NCBI GenBank assembly: GCA_013397435.1
Contig: VZRG01000533.1
Location: 310,001 to 374,000, forward strand
DNA from: Erythrocercus mccallii
Taxonomy: Eukaryota > Chordata > Aves > Passeriformes > Dicruridae
Length of the DNA: 64,000 nucleotides
Direction of reading: 5' to 3'
Shown: positions 1 through 14,000 of the stretch, one piece after another
Layout of the letters: every line of letters starts with the position of its first letter
Position numbering within the stretch: the first letter of the stretch is position 1
The notes under the pieces: model-generated
The model's input: the letters and a program-made list of their open reading frames with translations, nothing else
Databases searched by the model: none
Told to the model about the DNA's origin: nothing
Translations under genes and position numbers: made by a program

Positions 1-3000
1 CAACATGTGAGGATGATTTTGAGTGAGTGGCTTGAGCACACAATAGGTTATAGAGCTGCAAGCAGCCAGAGGCTGTCAGCCTTACCTAATGGAATAACAG
101 ATAGAGGGCAAGAATAATAGCTCCCTTGTCTGCTAGTCTATTAATGGAGGAGGCATCAATACTGCAAAATGACTGGTAATAAGAATATTTTAAGGATGGG
201 GGTGAACCTTGGAAATAAATGAACTTGCATTGCTAGCAGGATTGCTACAGCATAAATTAAATGCTTTCAGAAATAGTTTGTTTCGTTACTGGGCAGAAAT
301 ATAGTATCAAATGTTAGTTATTGTTATTTTTTGTTATTCTGCATTTTAAAATGTTTAGTCATTCTTTTTTCCTTTAACATCCATGTCCAAAAAACACATA
401 GAACTTCTGACCTAGGAATATATTTATACAACATCACAAATCTTTTCCATGGCAACAGGCCTTGTCAAGCTGTCACAAGCACCATAATGACAGATTTCTA
501 GGCAGTTCCCAAATAAATATGATCTTAGCATGTTACTGGAGAAAAATGCTTTCTGTAAGTGATGGGTAGCTCAAAGCACCTGGCCCAGAGGTGCAGGTAG
601 AAGAGTTAAGAGCCAATACTCCACCATGAAAACTAGTAGAAGATTCAATATTCAGTTAAGTCTGAAAAACAGAGAAGAATAAAGGGTAGTTCTTCAGACC
701 TTTTGTCACAAAATTAAACATGACTGACCTCAGTCGAAAGGACTTCTTGAATGAGTAAAGATCAGTTCTCAAGAGCTGAAGGACTGGACCCTTCTAAGTC
801 AAGAAATATTTAGGGTGACAGCTGGCATGGACTCTGCAGTGCATAGATCTTCAAAAGGTCCCAAAGAAATGAAGGGATTCAGAATTGGGCACTGGGATCT
901 AAAAAAACAATCTTAGAGTCAGATTCTGCCTTTGAGATGTTTTCTGCTTCTTGCTGGATTCCACTGGGGCCAGCAACTAATAGAAGTAAGGACCTTGGGA
1001 AAAATTTTATTTAGAAATGAGTAGCAGCAATGACTTATGAAAAGTGGGTTCAGGCTGTTCCTCTCCTTGATATTTACAAGCAGCTAGATCTAAATAGGAT
1101 ATCTCTTAAAGAGGAATAGTTTCATCCACCTACCTGTCAACAAAGTACCAGAGAATACCAAGTGGAGCCAGATGCTGTTCCATGTATTTTTTTTCTTAAT
1201 GATCATAACAGTGGAACTCTGATACTATTTTTTTGGGACTATTGTACATTTTGTCTTCCATCTGCCTTCTCAAAACACCCTCCAATAGCCTTATCTTGCT
1301 CTTTTCCTCCCCCTACTCACTCTCAGCTTTATGCCTTCACTCATGGTGCCTCCTAACACATTAAACAGTCCCCATGACCTCATCTGTCAAACGTCCTTTT
1401 ATTCACATCCAAAAATCTCTTAAAACCCACCTCTTCCAGTAAGCAAGCTTTCTTCTATTATAGCTTATAATTTTGTCTTCTTTTTCTTCTTGTCTCTCTT
1501 TATTTTTCACATTGTAATAGACAGAGAGCTGTTAGTATCGTCAGAACCTAAAATTGCCTTACATTTCCCATTACAAGACTTTGTTTTTAGTTGCTTATAA
1601 TTTTGCAGCTTTAAATTACTTAGACTGAATTTTTCCATGCCAGGTGTCTCAAGCAAAATTTTTCTGGAAAGTTTCAGCTAGACTACTTTAGACAGTTCTG
1701 AAAATGCAATTAAGGAAGAACGCCATGGCTTAGCTATTTGAAAAAATTCTTACAAGCGCTTTGTTCAAAAGCATTTGGTTTTGGCTTAGAGATTTCAAGG
1801 ATCCAGTGAATCCTTTGGTCTGCCTCTGTCTGTACCCCCAGAAAAATGTCAGTCTGTGCCCACCCCCTAAAATCTCATTTAAAACTAAAGCTTAATGGAG
1901 AATTGTGAGTCTCTGGCAGCTAAAGGTCTAATGCAATAGAGACTGGAGTGGAAAAAATTAGGAAATTCCAGAATTAAGGTTGCTTCTGTAGCCTTAACTA
2001 GACCCTCACCTTGTGTGTAATTTGCTGTGATATTCTATGTTTAATTATATGATCACACAGAGATTTCTTTCCCCCCACTGGGTCTGTCCTCATGCAGGGC
2101 ACAGGATGGACCTGTGCAGCCTGTGGTGAAGAAGGGCTCATTTGTTTGCTGCATCTGGAAGGCACCAGCTCAGGAGCAGTGGGCATGGGAATTAAGAAGG
2201 AGGAAAAATTGTGCTTTGCGTAGTCAAACACTTCCTGGAGATTTGGATGTTGCTTCTGTCCCTGCCAAAAAGAGAAGATTTTAAGAGGCACTTAGCTGGG
2301 CAGGTCCATGGAAAATATTCAGCATCCACAGTTGAGTGGAAGAACTACAGGTTTTAGAAAAATAGGAATCTGAATGTATATATAAGGGCAATATGAATGT
2401 ATACACTTGAAAGAGGTCAGAATTAAAATTTCAGAGACTTAATATTTAGGTTTTTGTGTTGTGCTCTATAGCTTTTAGGCTCTCTTCAACTAGAAAAATG
2501 GTGTAAATTAAACTGTTAAGCGTCCACAGCTTGTTAGATTGGGACCTCCTCTCTCTAATCCATCAAGACAAATCAGGTTAAAACCTGCCTTTCTCACATC
2601 CAATATATGCCCCAAAATAATTCTTTTTGGGATCTGAACCTTGCTTAAGACAAAGTGCCACAGCTGCTGTTCAGAAAGCAGATCCTCACAAACAGCTGAT
2701 AACTTCAGCATTTTCACACAGAATTAAGCAGGTGTCGGGGGAAGGTATCAGAATGTCACAAAGATTGAAAGGAAAGTCTCGTTCTCATCTCTGCAAATCC
2801 AGCACTGGCAGTGAAAAGGGATGACAAGATGGGATGCACATGGTATTGCAAGGATAGAGGGATGGGGCCTTTCTGTGTAAATAGGAAACTGCTCTGGGGG
2901 CACATAAAATGTTCATTTGAATAAAATACTTGGGAAAAAGAATAAGGAATATACCTGGCACTATGACAGAATTTTATCAAACTGCAAAGTTTTCCAAAGT

Positions 3001-5100
3001 TTTCTGTGAAGCCCTGGACATGCTGCCTGCAGAGTAAAGCAAGATAACAGCTACTGGAGTTTGGTCAGAGCAATATCTGTATCTCAGTAGATACCAATTA
3101 GTTGCCAAAAACTACTGTGTACACATGACAGAGGTTAAAATCACTCAGAAGGTTTTATTTCTGAAGCTGTTATCATTATAACACAATTTATTAGTCATAT
3201 CCAGTTAGCACTTCCCTAGAAGTGAAATCAACATCATCACATTAGGAGCTGAGAGTAAAAAGGATAATTAACCAAACAACTAAACTGTTTCCTATAATTA
3301 TTACTCAAATCCTTAGTAAAGCATTTATGTTTCTTACAATGTAATCTGAGCATTTTATCTTGAATTAATTTTTTTATGGAAGTGGCACAAAAATCTTCTA
3401 AATGGGTCAGACTCCCATTGCACTGAAGTCGGGTCCTTGTTTTGGGAAGATGTGTGGATTGATATATCCCTCACAGTCACATTTCTGTGCACAGGAAGAC
3501 AGAAGAGCTCACTTTGAATTAAGAAAAGGTAAGCCTCGTTCAGGAAAGCAGGAGTTTTATGAACCTTTGAATTTATTTCATATTTGCCTTCTTTTCAAGA
3601 TTTAATTACCAAAACAGCCTTAAAGAATCCCCTGAAACTCCACCATCAAATTAACTCAGGGCTGCACGTCTCTGCTGCAGAACAAGTATCCCTTGTAAGT
3701 GTCAGACGTTTTGAGGGGGGTGGATCTTTTTAAAGAAATTATTCTTGCTGTGCTTAATATGACCTTTTCTTGGCCGGCAATTTCTCTTGTCTCTCAGGCT
3801 TGTTTTCCTGAATCTCTCCTAAGCAGTCTGAGAGCTCCGTGCAGGCTGAGCAATGCCTCAGACTCCGCAGTCTTCCACGGAGTTTCTAACTAGGTTAAAC
3901 ATGTTCACCCACCCTTGTTCTGAAGTGCCATATGCCTGCAACTTCAGGGAGCTTTGATGGATGGAGCTGTGAGGAGGCATTTCAGAAAGACTCCTGGCTC
4001 TTCTGTTCAGCTTGTTCCCCACCAACGACTGAATTGTTTACCCACACAGCGCTTTTGCAGTTATTGAGAATTATTTCATCAGCTTTGCCTAATTTTTGCA
4101 GTTATTGAGAAGTTTTGATGGGCTGTGCTGAAATTCCTGGAATTTTTTGCTCACTATCCCCAGAAACAGGAGATGAAAAGTAAAGTATTTATTGACTGTC
4201 CTTTACAGGTGATAAGACAGAGGAACAAGCAAATCAAAAAGGCTTGTGCAGAGTCATGCAGTGAAGGATTTTCACCATCATCTCCAAGATTCCTGATTTT
4301 AGGGCCAGCATGACAGCTACATGATTACATACCACAACCTGGGGCTGTTCTTTGATCAAGGTAAACTGGCACTTTTGGCAAATACAGGTTTTGCACCCCT
4401 GCTTTTCTTCCTCAAAGATGGCACAGAAACTCCAGCTGTGACAAAGGTTTTTCTGTGCAAGACCCAAGGTGGCAGTGATTAATCCAAAAGACCATTTCTC
4501 AGGGGATTATCTCAGATGATGTTTTCTAAAAAATCACTCCACATCACACATCGACCAAAGTTCACACAACTCTTCCTCTGGACTCTTCTTTCTGTCACAC
4601 TGTGTTTATTGATACCAGAAGTTTAGTGTGATGGGGAGAGCAGTGAAAGCTATAGGATTTTGTGGAGCATATCAGGGAGGAGAAGAGAATGTGACACAGC
4701 TCGTGTCTCTTCATCTGAGGTGCCTTATGTACTGCCATCTCTTCACCTAAGGGGTGGAATATTTTTTCTGCCTGACACAGTCTTCATTTCAACAGATTTC
4801 CAGACAGGAGAAGCCACATTTGTGCTATGAGCTAGAAGTGCCAGGCTTTTGCCTGGGTAGACATTCTCTGGGAGGTTTTTGTGATCCAGACATCATTTCT
4901 GTCTTCTTATCTGGAACATGAAGAGTCTGGAGTTGCCACACTGCCATGAAGCAGAACAAATAAGTTATTAAGGGCTTGCCTCACATAAGCCATGCATTTT
5001 GACTTGAATGAATCAAGGCAAAGGATGAATAACTGAAGGTCTAAGTCTCTGGATGACCTACCCTCTAATATTTTTGCTTCAGCTTGCAGGAGCCTGAGTC
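1..5100. other. Gene-poor flank, no gene seen
   Basis: AT-rich noncoding DNA. The open frames present (up to about 97 codons) show no recognisable domains. A 17-base direct repeat is at 4053-4069 and 4094-4110. Weak similarity to an ancient archosaur repeat is possible near 3405-3435, but I would not assign it. Confidence 0.75.
4053..4110. repeat. 17-base direct repeat, spacing 41
   Basis: TTTTGCAGTTATTGAGA occurs exactly at 4053-4069 and again at 4094-4110, suggesting a small local duplication. Confidence 0.85.
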
Positions 5101-5109
5101 CTGAACCAG

Positions 5110-5550
5110 CACACTATGGAGAAGGGTCTGGAGCACAGGTCCTGTGAGGAACAGCTGAGGGAGCTGGGTGTGTTTAGCCTGGAGAAAAGGAGGCTCAGGG
5201 GGGCCCTTCTCACCCTCTACTGCTGCCCGAGAGAAGAGTGTAGCCAGGTGAGGGTTGGGTTCTGCTCCCAGGTAACAAGGGAGAGCAAATGGCCTCCAGC
5301 TGTGCCAGGTCAGGTTTAGGTTGGACATCAGAAGGAATTCCTTCACAGAAAGGGTGATCAGACATTGGAACAGATTGCCCAGGGAGGTGGGGGAGTCACC
5401 ATCCCTGGAGGTGTTTAAGGGAGGATGGGATGTGGCACTCAGTGCCATGGTCTGGTTGACACAATGGTGTTGGGTCATAGGTTGGACTTGATAGTCTGAG
5501 GCTTTTTCCAATCTGATTCTCTGTGATTCTGTGTACTTCTGTGATCTTCA
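5110..5550 (+). mobile_element. CR1 LINE 3'-end fragment
   Basis: A 5'-truncated CR1 retroposon, the dominant bird LINE. Recognisable consensus segments in order are the GGAGCTGGGTGTGTTTAGCC block, GGTTGGACATCAGAAGGAATTCC, the GGAACAGATTGCCCAGGGAG block and GGTTGGACTTGATAGTCTGAGG, ending in the short ATTCTCTG/ATTCTGTG microsatellite at about 5514-5535 that marks the CR1 3' terminus. It is diverged and noncoding; the open frames across it on both strands are chance. Confidence 0.92.
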
Positions 5551-8500
5551 TGCTCGTGTGCTGTTCTAAAAATGATTTGTGTGGGGCTTTTGACTGAATT
5601 TTTAATTTTTTTTTCAGATGACCTTTCTCTATTCCTCTGCAGCCTCCAAAGGATAGGCTGGTCCTGTATGTGGCAGATATCTCTTTTCCTTGGTGCTACA
5701 CCTGAACAGACACAGTCCTCTTGCTGCCTAATTCAAGATGCTCTGTGGTCTGTTTCCCAAACCATTTCAGTGTGAAAAAAACCCACTTTTTCTCATATTT
5801 CCAAGACATTCACCAGGAGAGGAAATTCCATGCTAAATTTAAGCATGAGATACAAGTGGGCACTGGCAGAAGATGTACATACCACAAACGGAGTTCTCAA
5901 ACTGCCAAAATGATGCCCATTCCTTATTTTCTGTAAGTCTGGCAAGCACACCACATATGGACCACATTTACCTTGCAAATATACACGTGCATTATATGCT
6001 TTAAACCAAATAGCTTTCCCTGCAAAGCCAGCTCAGACAAAACTCCTTATTGCCTCCCAAAATGGAGGCAGCTTCTTGATTTCTGGATATTCCTGGAGCA
6101 TCATTGCAGATGGGCATTACACTGCTAAATAGCCAAGCTGGAGGCTCCATGCAGAAGAATCACATATTAAATATATATCTGTGATTTACTGGAGAATTTT
6201 TCCTATTAATGCACATTATATTGACATTTACTGTGAGAATTCATGCTTCATAAACATGGAATTGTTCTGTTTTCTCAATTTGTGCCAGTTTCCTATAAAT
6301 ACAGAAATTAGGTAGCTATCACGAAAGCTATCTGATAGAATTCAAAAATAGATAAACAAAGAATAGCAATGCAATTTGGTCATTAAAATTCTAAAAAATC
6401 CAAACAAAAAATATATCTACCCATTATCCTTTTGATGAATTTGGCCTTTTGCCTCAAAACCACTACTAATTTCAGCTGGCATAAGAGGAGCATTTCATGA
6501 ATCCTACCCAATGTTTGCTGCACTGAACTAGAAATGCCAGTCAATAACAGCTCATTATCATTATCCAGATGAGAGGCAAATTAAGCATGGAAACACTATG
6601 CTACTGCAAAGTAAAGGTTGAAATTCAAAACAGCAAAAGCAAGAAAATTTGGACTAAGATTGTCTGCACAAAAACTTAAGGATTATCATGGTTGGATCTG
6701 CATTTGTATTTTTTCCTCAAGACGCTGGAGCATCCTTGCAAAGATATAGGTGGGGCACTATATAGTCCTACAGAATTTATCTTTTCCAAAGAATTCTGCT
6801 AACCAAAGTAAAACCTTTTGGCAGGAAAGGTAGAATACAGCCAAGCCTTTGTCTAAAATTGGACTTCTTCCTTGATGACTTTTGGTGGCTTTTTCCCACC
6901 ACTTAAGCAGCCCACTTGAATGGCCAAGTTCCCAAGATTGTTTCAACCCCTCCTGGCAGTTTTTTCCTGGGATGCTGTCAGTTCTGCACCTGAATGACTC
7001 CACAGAACCCAGCTCCCACACCAACCAAGATTTTAAAAACCTAATTCTTCTTTCATAACTTGAATTCTTCAGCACTTTGGGTAGAAGGACCAATTTGGAG
7101 CTCCCCAGAAGTTTGCTCTCCTGCTGCTTTGGAGAGTTTGTGCTCTGGCAGCACCTCCAAGAAGGTGTCCCCAAATATCAGAGTCCAGGCATCCAACCTA
7201 AGCACACCAGGTGAGTCTGAACTTTGTGACAATTTCTCAGTCTTTCTTTGGAGTCAGAATGAAATTGGCTGCTTGGAAAACCTTTGAGATGGAGGTTGCA
7301 CCTCCATTGTGAAGAGGGCAGGGTGGGCCCAAAATACACAAGATTATGTTTCATTTCCCCTGGCAGCTGAAGCATCAATGCCCTGACAGAAATTACCTGA
7401 CAATTTAGGAAGTGAAGGTTTGACTGACATTATAAACACCATGGAGAAAACAAGAAATTACTTGGAGCCAGAGTTTAATAATCTTATCCTTAAGAAAAAT
7501 AATGAAATTTATACCAATTAAATTAATTTGGATAAGAGGCCACATTTTACGGAAGTGTGAATCATGCAAGGTTATGACCGGAGCTTTTTAGGCATAAATA
7601 CCATACATTTATTAAAAAAAAAATTAATCTGTTTTCCCCTCAATTACTTTACTTCCCCTGATCTGAGGTGGTTAGAATTCTGTCTGGGTACACGCGTGTG
7701 TGTATTTAGCCATGTATTTTATAGGCAAGTTTGTTTAATTTCTTTAATCCAGGTCTTGGAGCTGCTAATTCTAGTTTGGATATAGCTGGTTTGGGTTTTT
7801 TTAGTTGAGATTTTGGACAAAATCCATTTTTCTTTTGAATAACATAATCCAGAGGTTAAAAAGTCAGTGGTAGTGGGCTTGCTTATGGCAAGTAAGGGAA
7901 GTGTTAATGTGAAAAACCCCTCAGATTAGACTATAGGGTAAACCTAAATAAAAAAGACAGTTAGTGTAAAAAATGACAACACATCACTGTGGAAGATGAG
8001 AATCAATGCAGCTCTTTTACATGACAGATTTTCTATTCAGACTAAATATATTCTGTCTTGAGCATATTGTGTATTGCCCTGACATCATTTTGCCTTTATT
8101 CACATACTGTGGTAATGCTATCTACAGCATATAGACTCCCATTGACAGCATTTTGCCTTTCCTCAAATCATAACATTGTCTATGCAGACATCCACTGACA
8201 TTGTTTTGCCTGTATTTTGCACTATAGACTCGCAGTGACATTGTCTGGCATTTCATTATGTTCCATCTCAGCAAGGTTCAGCAGGGTTTTACACCAATCA
8301 TTAGAAGTTGTGGCCAGGCTTCAGGAGGCTCTAATGACACAAGCTGGCATCCGTGTCTTAGTGGAGGATCACAAAATGGTGCTCTCTTAGGCATTTGTGG
8401 GTTTCTTAATTTGGGAATGTTTTAACAGGATAACCAATTTTACTAGTTTAGATGGAGTTAATACATCTACAACTTCTCTTTCTCTTAATTGATGAATTTC

Positions 8501-10757
8501 AAGTCTTGCTGGCATGCTTAAAAAAAAAAAAAAAAAGTTGTCAGCATGAGGTTACCACAGTGAAGCTGGTGAATATCAGTGTTATCAGTTACACCAGTGA
8601 ATCTGTGGTCTGTGCTGGCATGTGCACTGCAGGATGGAATCTCTTCTCCCAGCTGTCCTGGCACATCTGTCCATGCAAAATGTATGGAACATAAGCCTGG
8701 CTTCACTCTGCAACAGGTGTGCAAAACACTCGGTTTAAAACGGTTTAAGATTAATTTTGTAGCATCTCACTGGGCCTAGATATTTCTGACAGCACTGGAA
8801 TCCCTTGTGATATACTGAGTGAAAATGCAGATGTGGAAAATGTGAATTTAGTGCATGCAATGCTATGTTGTTATTTTCTAACACATGTGAAGTACTATCA
8901 CAGTTCAGGGGTGTGTGCATCCATGGGTTAAAGAAAAGCTCACATAATTTTATTTTGAAAAGGCTTCTGGGGTTTTTATAATGCATTGCCTCTATCTGGT
9001 AAACAGAAAGGTGGTGTTACTTCTTTTTATTTTCTCAAAGCAAGGAAGCCTTTTCAAGGCATACAAACCATTTATCTGTCTTAGTCAAGGTGATTTCCAT
9101 ACCAAGGCCATTGTCCCTGCAGTGAGAATGTGATTATGTGAAGAGTAATTGTGTGTGTGCATATCTGTATACCTTTACATTGTTTCCAGATAAAATTAAT
9201 GAAAAAGCCCACAGTGAATACAAGAAAATGTGCTTTTCCTGCCTTTCAGAGCGGTATTAGTATCTACTTCATATTTTAATGAATTACTGTGCTGGTAAAA
9301 GCTGTATCTGTCCATCGTCTGCTGAGCCATAGTGGTCTTCATTATGCTGCAGACAGTTTGCTCCCATGAAATGCAACACAGACTGAGGCACTATCATCAT
9401 CAGGAGCAAAATAAAAACTTGTCATATACAATACTGACAGCAAAATGGAAATGCTTGGAAAAGATGATTATCTATTGAAATATATATAGTCCAGAGGGCA
9501 AATGTTCATTCAACATATTGACAACAAACATGTGCATCTTTTATGAATGCTGTCTTTCCAGTTTCCTCTGTGTCTTTGGATATCTCAGCATATGTACAGG
9601 GCATTATTTCTTCCATCAGCCCAAATCCTGCGACAGTGTCAAGTGCCATTGCTCTGCAGAGTTTGCAGATGTACACATCTCACAGTGGGTGACAACAGTG
9701 CCTGGAATTTGTGTTGTGCGCGACATTTTGCTAATCTAAACTTAAAGTTCAAATTAAATTTGTTTTGTTGTTATGTTGGTTTTTGTTTGATTGGGTTTTT
9801 TTGTGGGTTTTTTTTCCCCCCTAAAACATTTCCCTTAGCAAGATAGTGCTCTTTTAGTTCCTTTTCTAAGGCAGTCTGGAAAGTTTTTGAATTAACTTTT
9901 CCATACAATAGCCTGAAGCCCAGATGAAACAACATTGCACAGTAGTCACTTTTTTAAATTTTTTTTTATTGCAGCCACATGTAACTGTGGCAGAAAATGA
10001 TTAAAACAAAGTGAGACTGTCAGACTTTAAAGTGGGTTTAATTTCTTTATGAGCTTTTTCTATCACTCAATTCGTAATTATTTTATTTCATGCTCTCATC
10101 TTATGGGAACTTGTCAAAAAGCTTTTGAAATCTTAATAAGTAGGTTCACAGGGTCTTCTTTGGCCACAGTTTTCCTAACCTTTTCAAAGAAGACAGAAAG
10201 CCTTTAAATTAAGCTGATCTGCAGGCAGCTAATTTTTGTAGTTTCAGAAAATAACTGACTTTGTTAGTTTGGGCTATTCTTTCAAATATAAACATTTAAA
10301 AAATAAAACTGAAACAGCTTTTAATGCAATCTGTGTTTACTTATATGAGTTAATAAAACCACATAATATAACTTAGTATTGTGTTAATGGGTATTGCTTT
10401 ATGCTATACGAAAACTATATTAATTGATGTTTTACATTGCTATAGCACTTGCTGTGCAACCCAGAGGAAGAACAATTCTTGATTTTCCTAACACAATATT
10501 TACCAAAGCTGTAAAAAAAAATCTTTGGAGACATAAAAATATGAAAGGTGTATTGAAGAGGTTTATTTGCTTTATTTGTTATTGCACTGTATGAATTTGG
10601 ACTCAGGATACCATGTGAGAGAAGTGGTTGCTGCCTTTTTTTGGACATCTCAGATACGTTTTCCTATAGCTCCTGGGAGTGACATCTACGCCTCAATGGA
10701 GCTGTACCTCACACCAGAGCAAAAAGAGGGGAACAAAGGTGGTGTTTGTCCTTTTTA
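5551..10757. other. Gene-poor flank, no gene seen
   Basis: Noncoding DNA. The longest open frame (138 codons, minus, 6758-7174) has no recognisable domain and no coding-like context. The stretch 6740-7210 could be an unidentified old transposable element, but I cannot place it in a family. Contains the degenerate tandem array at 8079-8260 and an A17 run at 8520-8536. Confidence 0.7.
8079..8260. repeat. Degenerate tandem array with a TGACA..TTTTGCC core
   Basis: A motif close to TGACATCATTTTGCCTTTAT recurs at 8080, 8143, 8196 and 8236, each copy preceded in three cases by ATAGACTC or AGACATCC-type sequence. Spacing shrinks from 63 to 53 to 40 bases, so the units have suffered indels. Confidence 0.75.
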
Positions 10758-11003
10758 GATATCACAAAATGGCCTTGGCTGGAAGAGACCTTAAAGATCA
10801 TCTCGTTCCAACCTCAATGCCATGGGCTGGTTCCAGCAGAGCAGGTTCCTCAAAGTCCCATCTGACCTGACCTTGAATGGGGCATCCACAGCCTCACCAC
10901 CCTCACAGGGAAGAATTCCTCCCTAATATCCAATGTAAACCTACTCTCTGTCCGTGTGAAGCCATTTCTCCTTGTCCTGTCACTCCAGGCACTTGTGATT
11001 AGT
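10758..11003 (-). mobile_element. CR1 LINE 3'-end fragment
   Basis: Reverse-oriented CR1. It starts with a decayed 3' terminus (ATCACAAAATGGCCTTGG), then TGGAAGAGACCTTAAAGATCATC, CCTTGAATGGGGCATCCACA, GGGAAGAATTCCTCCCTAATAT and CCATTTCTCCTTGTCCTGTC, all matching CR1 consensus blocks in complement. 5'-truncated and noncoding. Confidence 0.92.
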
Positions 11004-14000
11004 CAGGCGTTGCAGTCAGAAAGAAGCAAACTGAAGGAGTGTAGAATTATCTCAGTTGTGGAGTTATCCCAGTTGTTCACACAGTCTTCAGCACCTCAGG
11101 TGAAACTGTAGCACTACAACAATTATCTTGCATTGAAGCTCGGAGTATAGGTTGAACTCAGGGCAAGAAGTGAGCTCAGACTCAGCTGAAAAGGAAAGTA
11201 GCATCATCCCATTAAAGGCAAGTGCTGAAGAGGCAGCCATGGGCCAGCAGGAAAAGGTGGGAGTTGGGAGCACTGCATGCTTTTGTGCAAAGCAAAGAAG
11301 CTGGGGAAGGCCAGAGGTCAACTTCAAAACGTCAGGTCTACGGGGAATCTTGATTTATCACTGCAAGGATGAGTTAAAAAGAAAGAAGGAACTAACGTCT
11401 TTCTGAAGGAAAAATTAATAAAAAACCCCACAAAATCCTAAACCCACGTGCACCAAACCCCAGTAGTTACTTCAGAACAGACCAATATCCAACTCACAGA
11501 GGCAAAGGGATAGGGAAACTTTGCATACCAAACTCCCAAAGAGTATGGAGGTCACCTAAATCAGTTTTAAAATTCCTGTTGAATTTTGTTGCTATTTTCT
11601 GTACTGTTGATTTTGAACCAGCAAGAGTTAAGTAGGCTTTTCTGAAACTCATTCTGAGCCTCATTTAAATGCACATTTCTGGTGAACAGGGTTTGAGAGC
11701 TCCTGAAAATCTATGGTGGCAATGATGTAACCTGACCTATTACCTTAACAATTTTATGTGCCCCACCATGCAATTCATGCTTGGAATCACTGGTAACAAT
11801 TAGAGGAACATTGGGTGAGATATAAAATGATGCAACATGACAGCTAAATGGTAATTTTATTTGTTTATTATCTTGAAGAGTCCTTATTTAAAAACCAGAC
11901 TTTCCACTTTCTTTCTGCACAGAGCAGTTGTCACACTCAGCATCCGCTTGGATCTGTGCTTTGACTGGGATCTTTAGCTGTGTAGTGGCTCCCTGACATG
12001 TTTGATTTGTTTCAGCACTTAGAACAAAAGGATAAAACCAATTCCCATTTTAAATGTAGTACTTGCCAGTAAAGGCACCAGTGTATCTCGTGAATAGTTC
12101 TGTTGGGCAGCTGGCCACCAAATGTTTATTGTTACATCTGGAATATAAAATTACAAACATATGGGTGCACAGTTCATTGATAACTTATCAGCTGCTTAGT
12201 ATTCTCCTGTTATTTCATCTAAATGTTTTAAGAAAAGGAATAGCTGAAACCCATGCTACCTTGTACACCTTCTATTTATTGTCTTCAAGAATATTGAGGC
12301 AAGGTCTGTATTTTATCACCTAGACCTCAGAATAGCCAGGAGTGTGGTGGGAGCAACAGTTGGTGGTTGTGGTCAAGGTGAGGGACAGCCATATGAAACT
12401 CTCTAATTTTAACACCACAAATAGTCAAAGTGCCACCAGGAAACCCATCTGTGGGATAGCTCTGAACTGTATGGCACAGTCCTTTCACAAATTAAAAACC
12501 ATCAGTCCATATTTTAGGTTATAAAAATATTCTGGATACCTCAAATAAGAACAAATTCCTATGCCATAGAATATCATTATTCAAAAGATAAGTATACCTA
12601 GATATCTCCAGCTATACACTATTATGTTTAAAGTACTTGTGGTTTTCCTCCCCTTTTGTCAAGAGCTCTGTAGTGCAGTGCTAGCAGATAAGGATTTGGA
12701 ATCTCCAGAGATAAGACACAGACCTTTTCTAATTCTGTTCAGCTCTATGTTATATGGTGAGGAGTAAATTAATTTTGCAGCTCCAGATCAGAGATCAGGT
12801 GAGTGGCAGCAATACAACCACAGACTTTTTAGATCAAGGGATTCTTGTTCTTTAAGTATGAACTCCATGAAAAATACAAATGTTGCCTTCAGAACAGTGA
12901 CTCATACTTACCCAGATGTCCTTATCTGCATCAGAAAATACAACTGTGCTCCAAACCTTCCTGTTAGATATTTACTGCGTATTTCATGGCCTGGGTCCTG
13001 GGACTGGAACAGTTATGCAGGGAAGGGATGAGGCAGCCCACAGGCAAGCACTCTGATTAATTTGCATTAAACCACAGGATGGAGCTTGAACTTCTCCAGA
13101 CACATCAGTGTGCATCAATCAACTTTGTTTGTCTAGTGTGGATGTGTGTGTGTGCTTGTTCAAGCTGAGCACTTTAAATATCCTCAGCATTGGTAATATT
13201 CCTTCTTGCAAGTAAGCTTCCATAGGAAAAAAATGTCCTTTACTGTTGTAGACCTCATGGTTGCCTTCTTGGGTCATAACAGAAAGCAAGAAAAAGAAAG
13301 GCAGCCAATACATGACTAAGTAATAATAATAAGTAACAATGAGAAAAATTACCAAATAATAGGTGATGGACAGACAGAAGGATTTACAGTGCAGCTGTGG
13401 GGCACACGCAGCTCCCAGAAACATTGATGGAGCTGCAACTCCCCAGCCCTGGAAGTCCTTCCAAGATTGCTAACACAAATGTTTATCTCTCCAAAAGACA
13501 CATTTTCTTAAGCTCTCTCAATCATAAGTTCAAGACACACATTGCTCAATCTCCCTTCCAGAAAATATTGGTTCCAAAATGGTTTGTTTTGTTCTTTTCT
13601 TTTTTTTTTTTTTTCTGGAAAGAGGAGACAATTTTTTTTGGCTGTGGAGCAATGAGAGTGAGTGAGCTAAATTAATTTGAGAAACAAATTGTGTTAAGGG
13701 CCGGGGGGGAGCTGATAGATAAGCAGCCATGGGAAATCTATCTAGAGGGAGGACAAACGAGCACAACTTGACTCTCATGTAACCCTTAATCTATTTATAG
13801 GAGGAAGAGTTGGGAAATGAAGTACCTTTCAACAGCAGTTTAAGTCAACAACTAAAATTAATTGCCTTCACTTTAGAACTACAGTACTTGTGCAGGCAGC
13901 ACATGAACAGCCAATTTCACACTCTCAGACTCTGGCAAAATGTTGACAAAACAACCTCCACTTGGAAATGGAGAAAAAGTCAGCCCTGCCTTTCCTAGCT

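Noticed and set aside
4180..4290. Weak MIR-like similarity (CCTTTACAGGTGATAAGACAG)
   Set aside because: Only one short block fits and the expected flanking blocks are absent.
6758..7174. 138-codon minus-strand frame
   Set aside because: No recognisable protein content; more likely an unidentified old repeat or chance.
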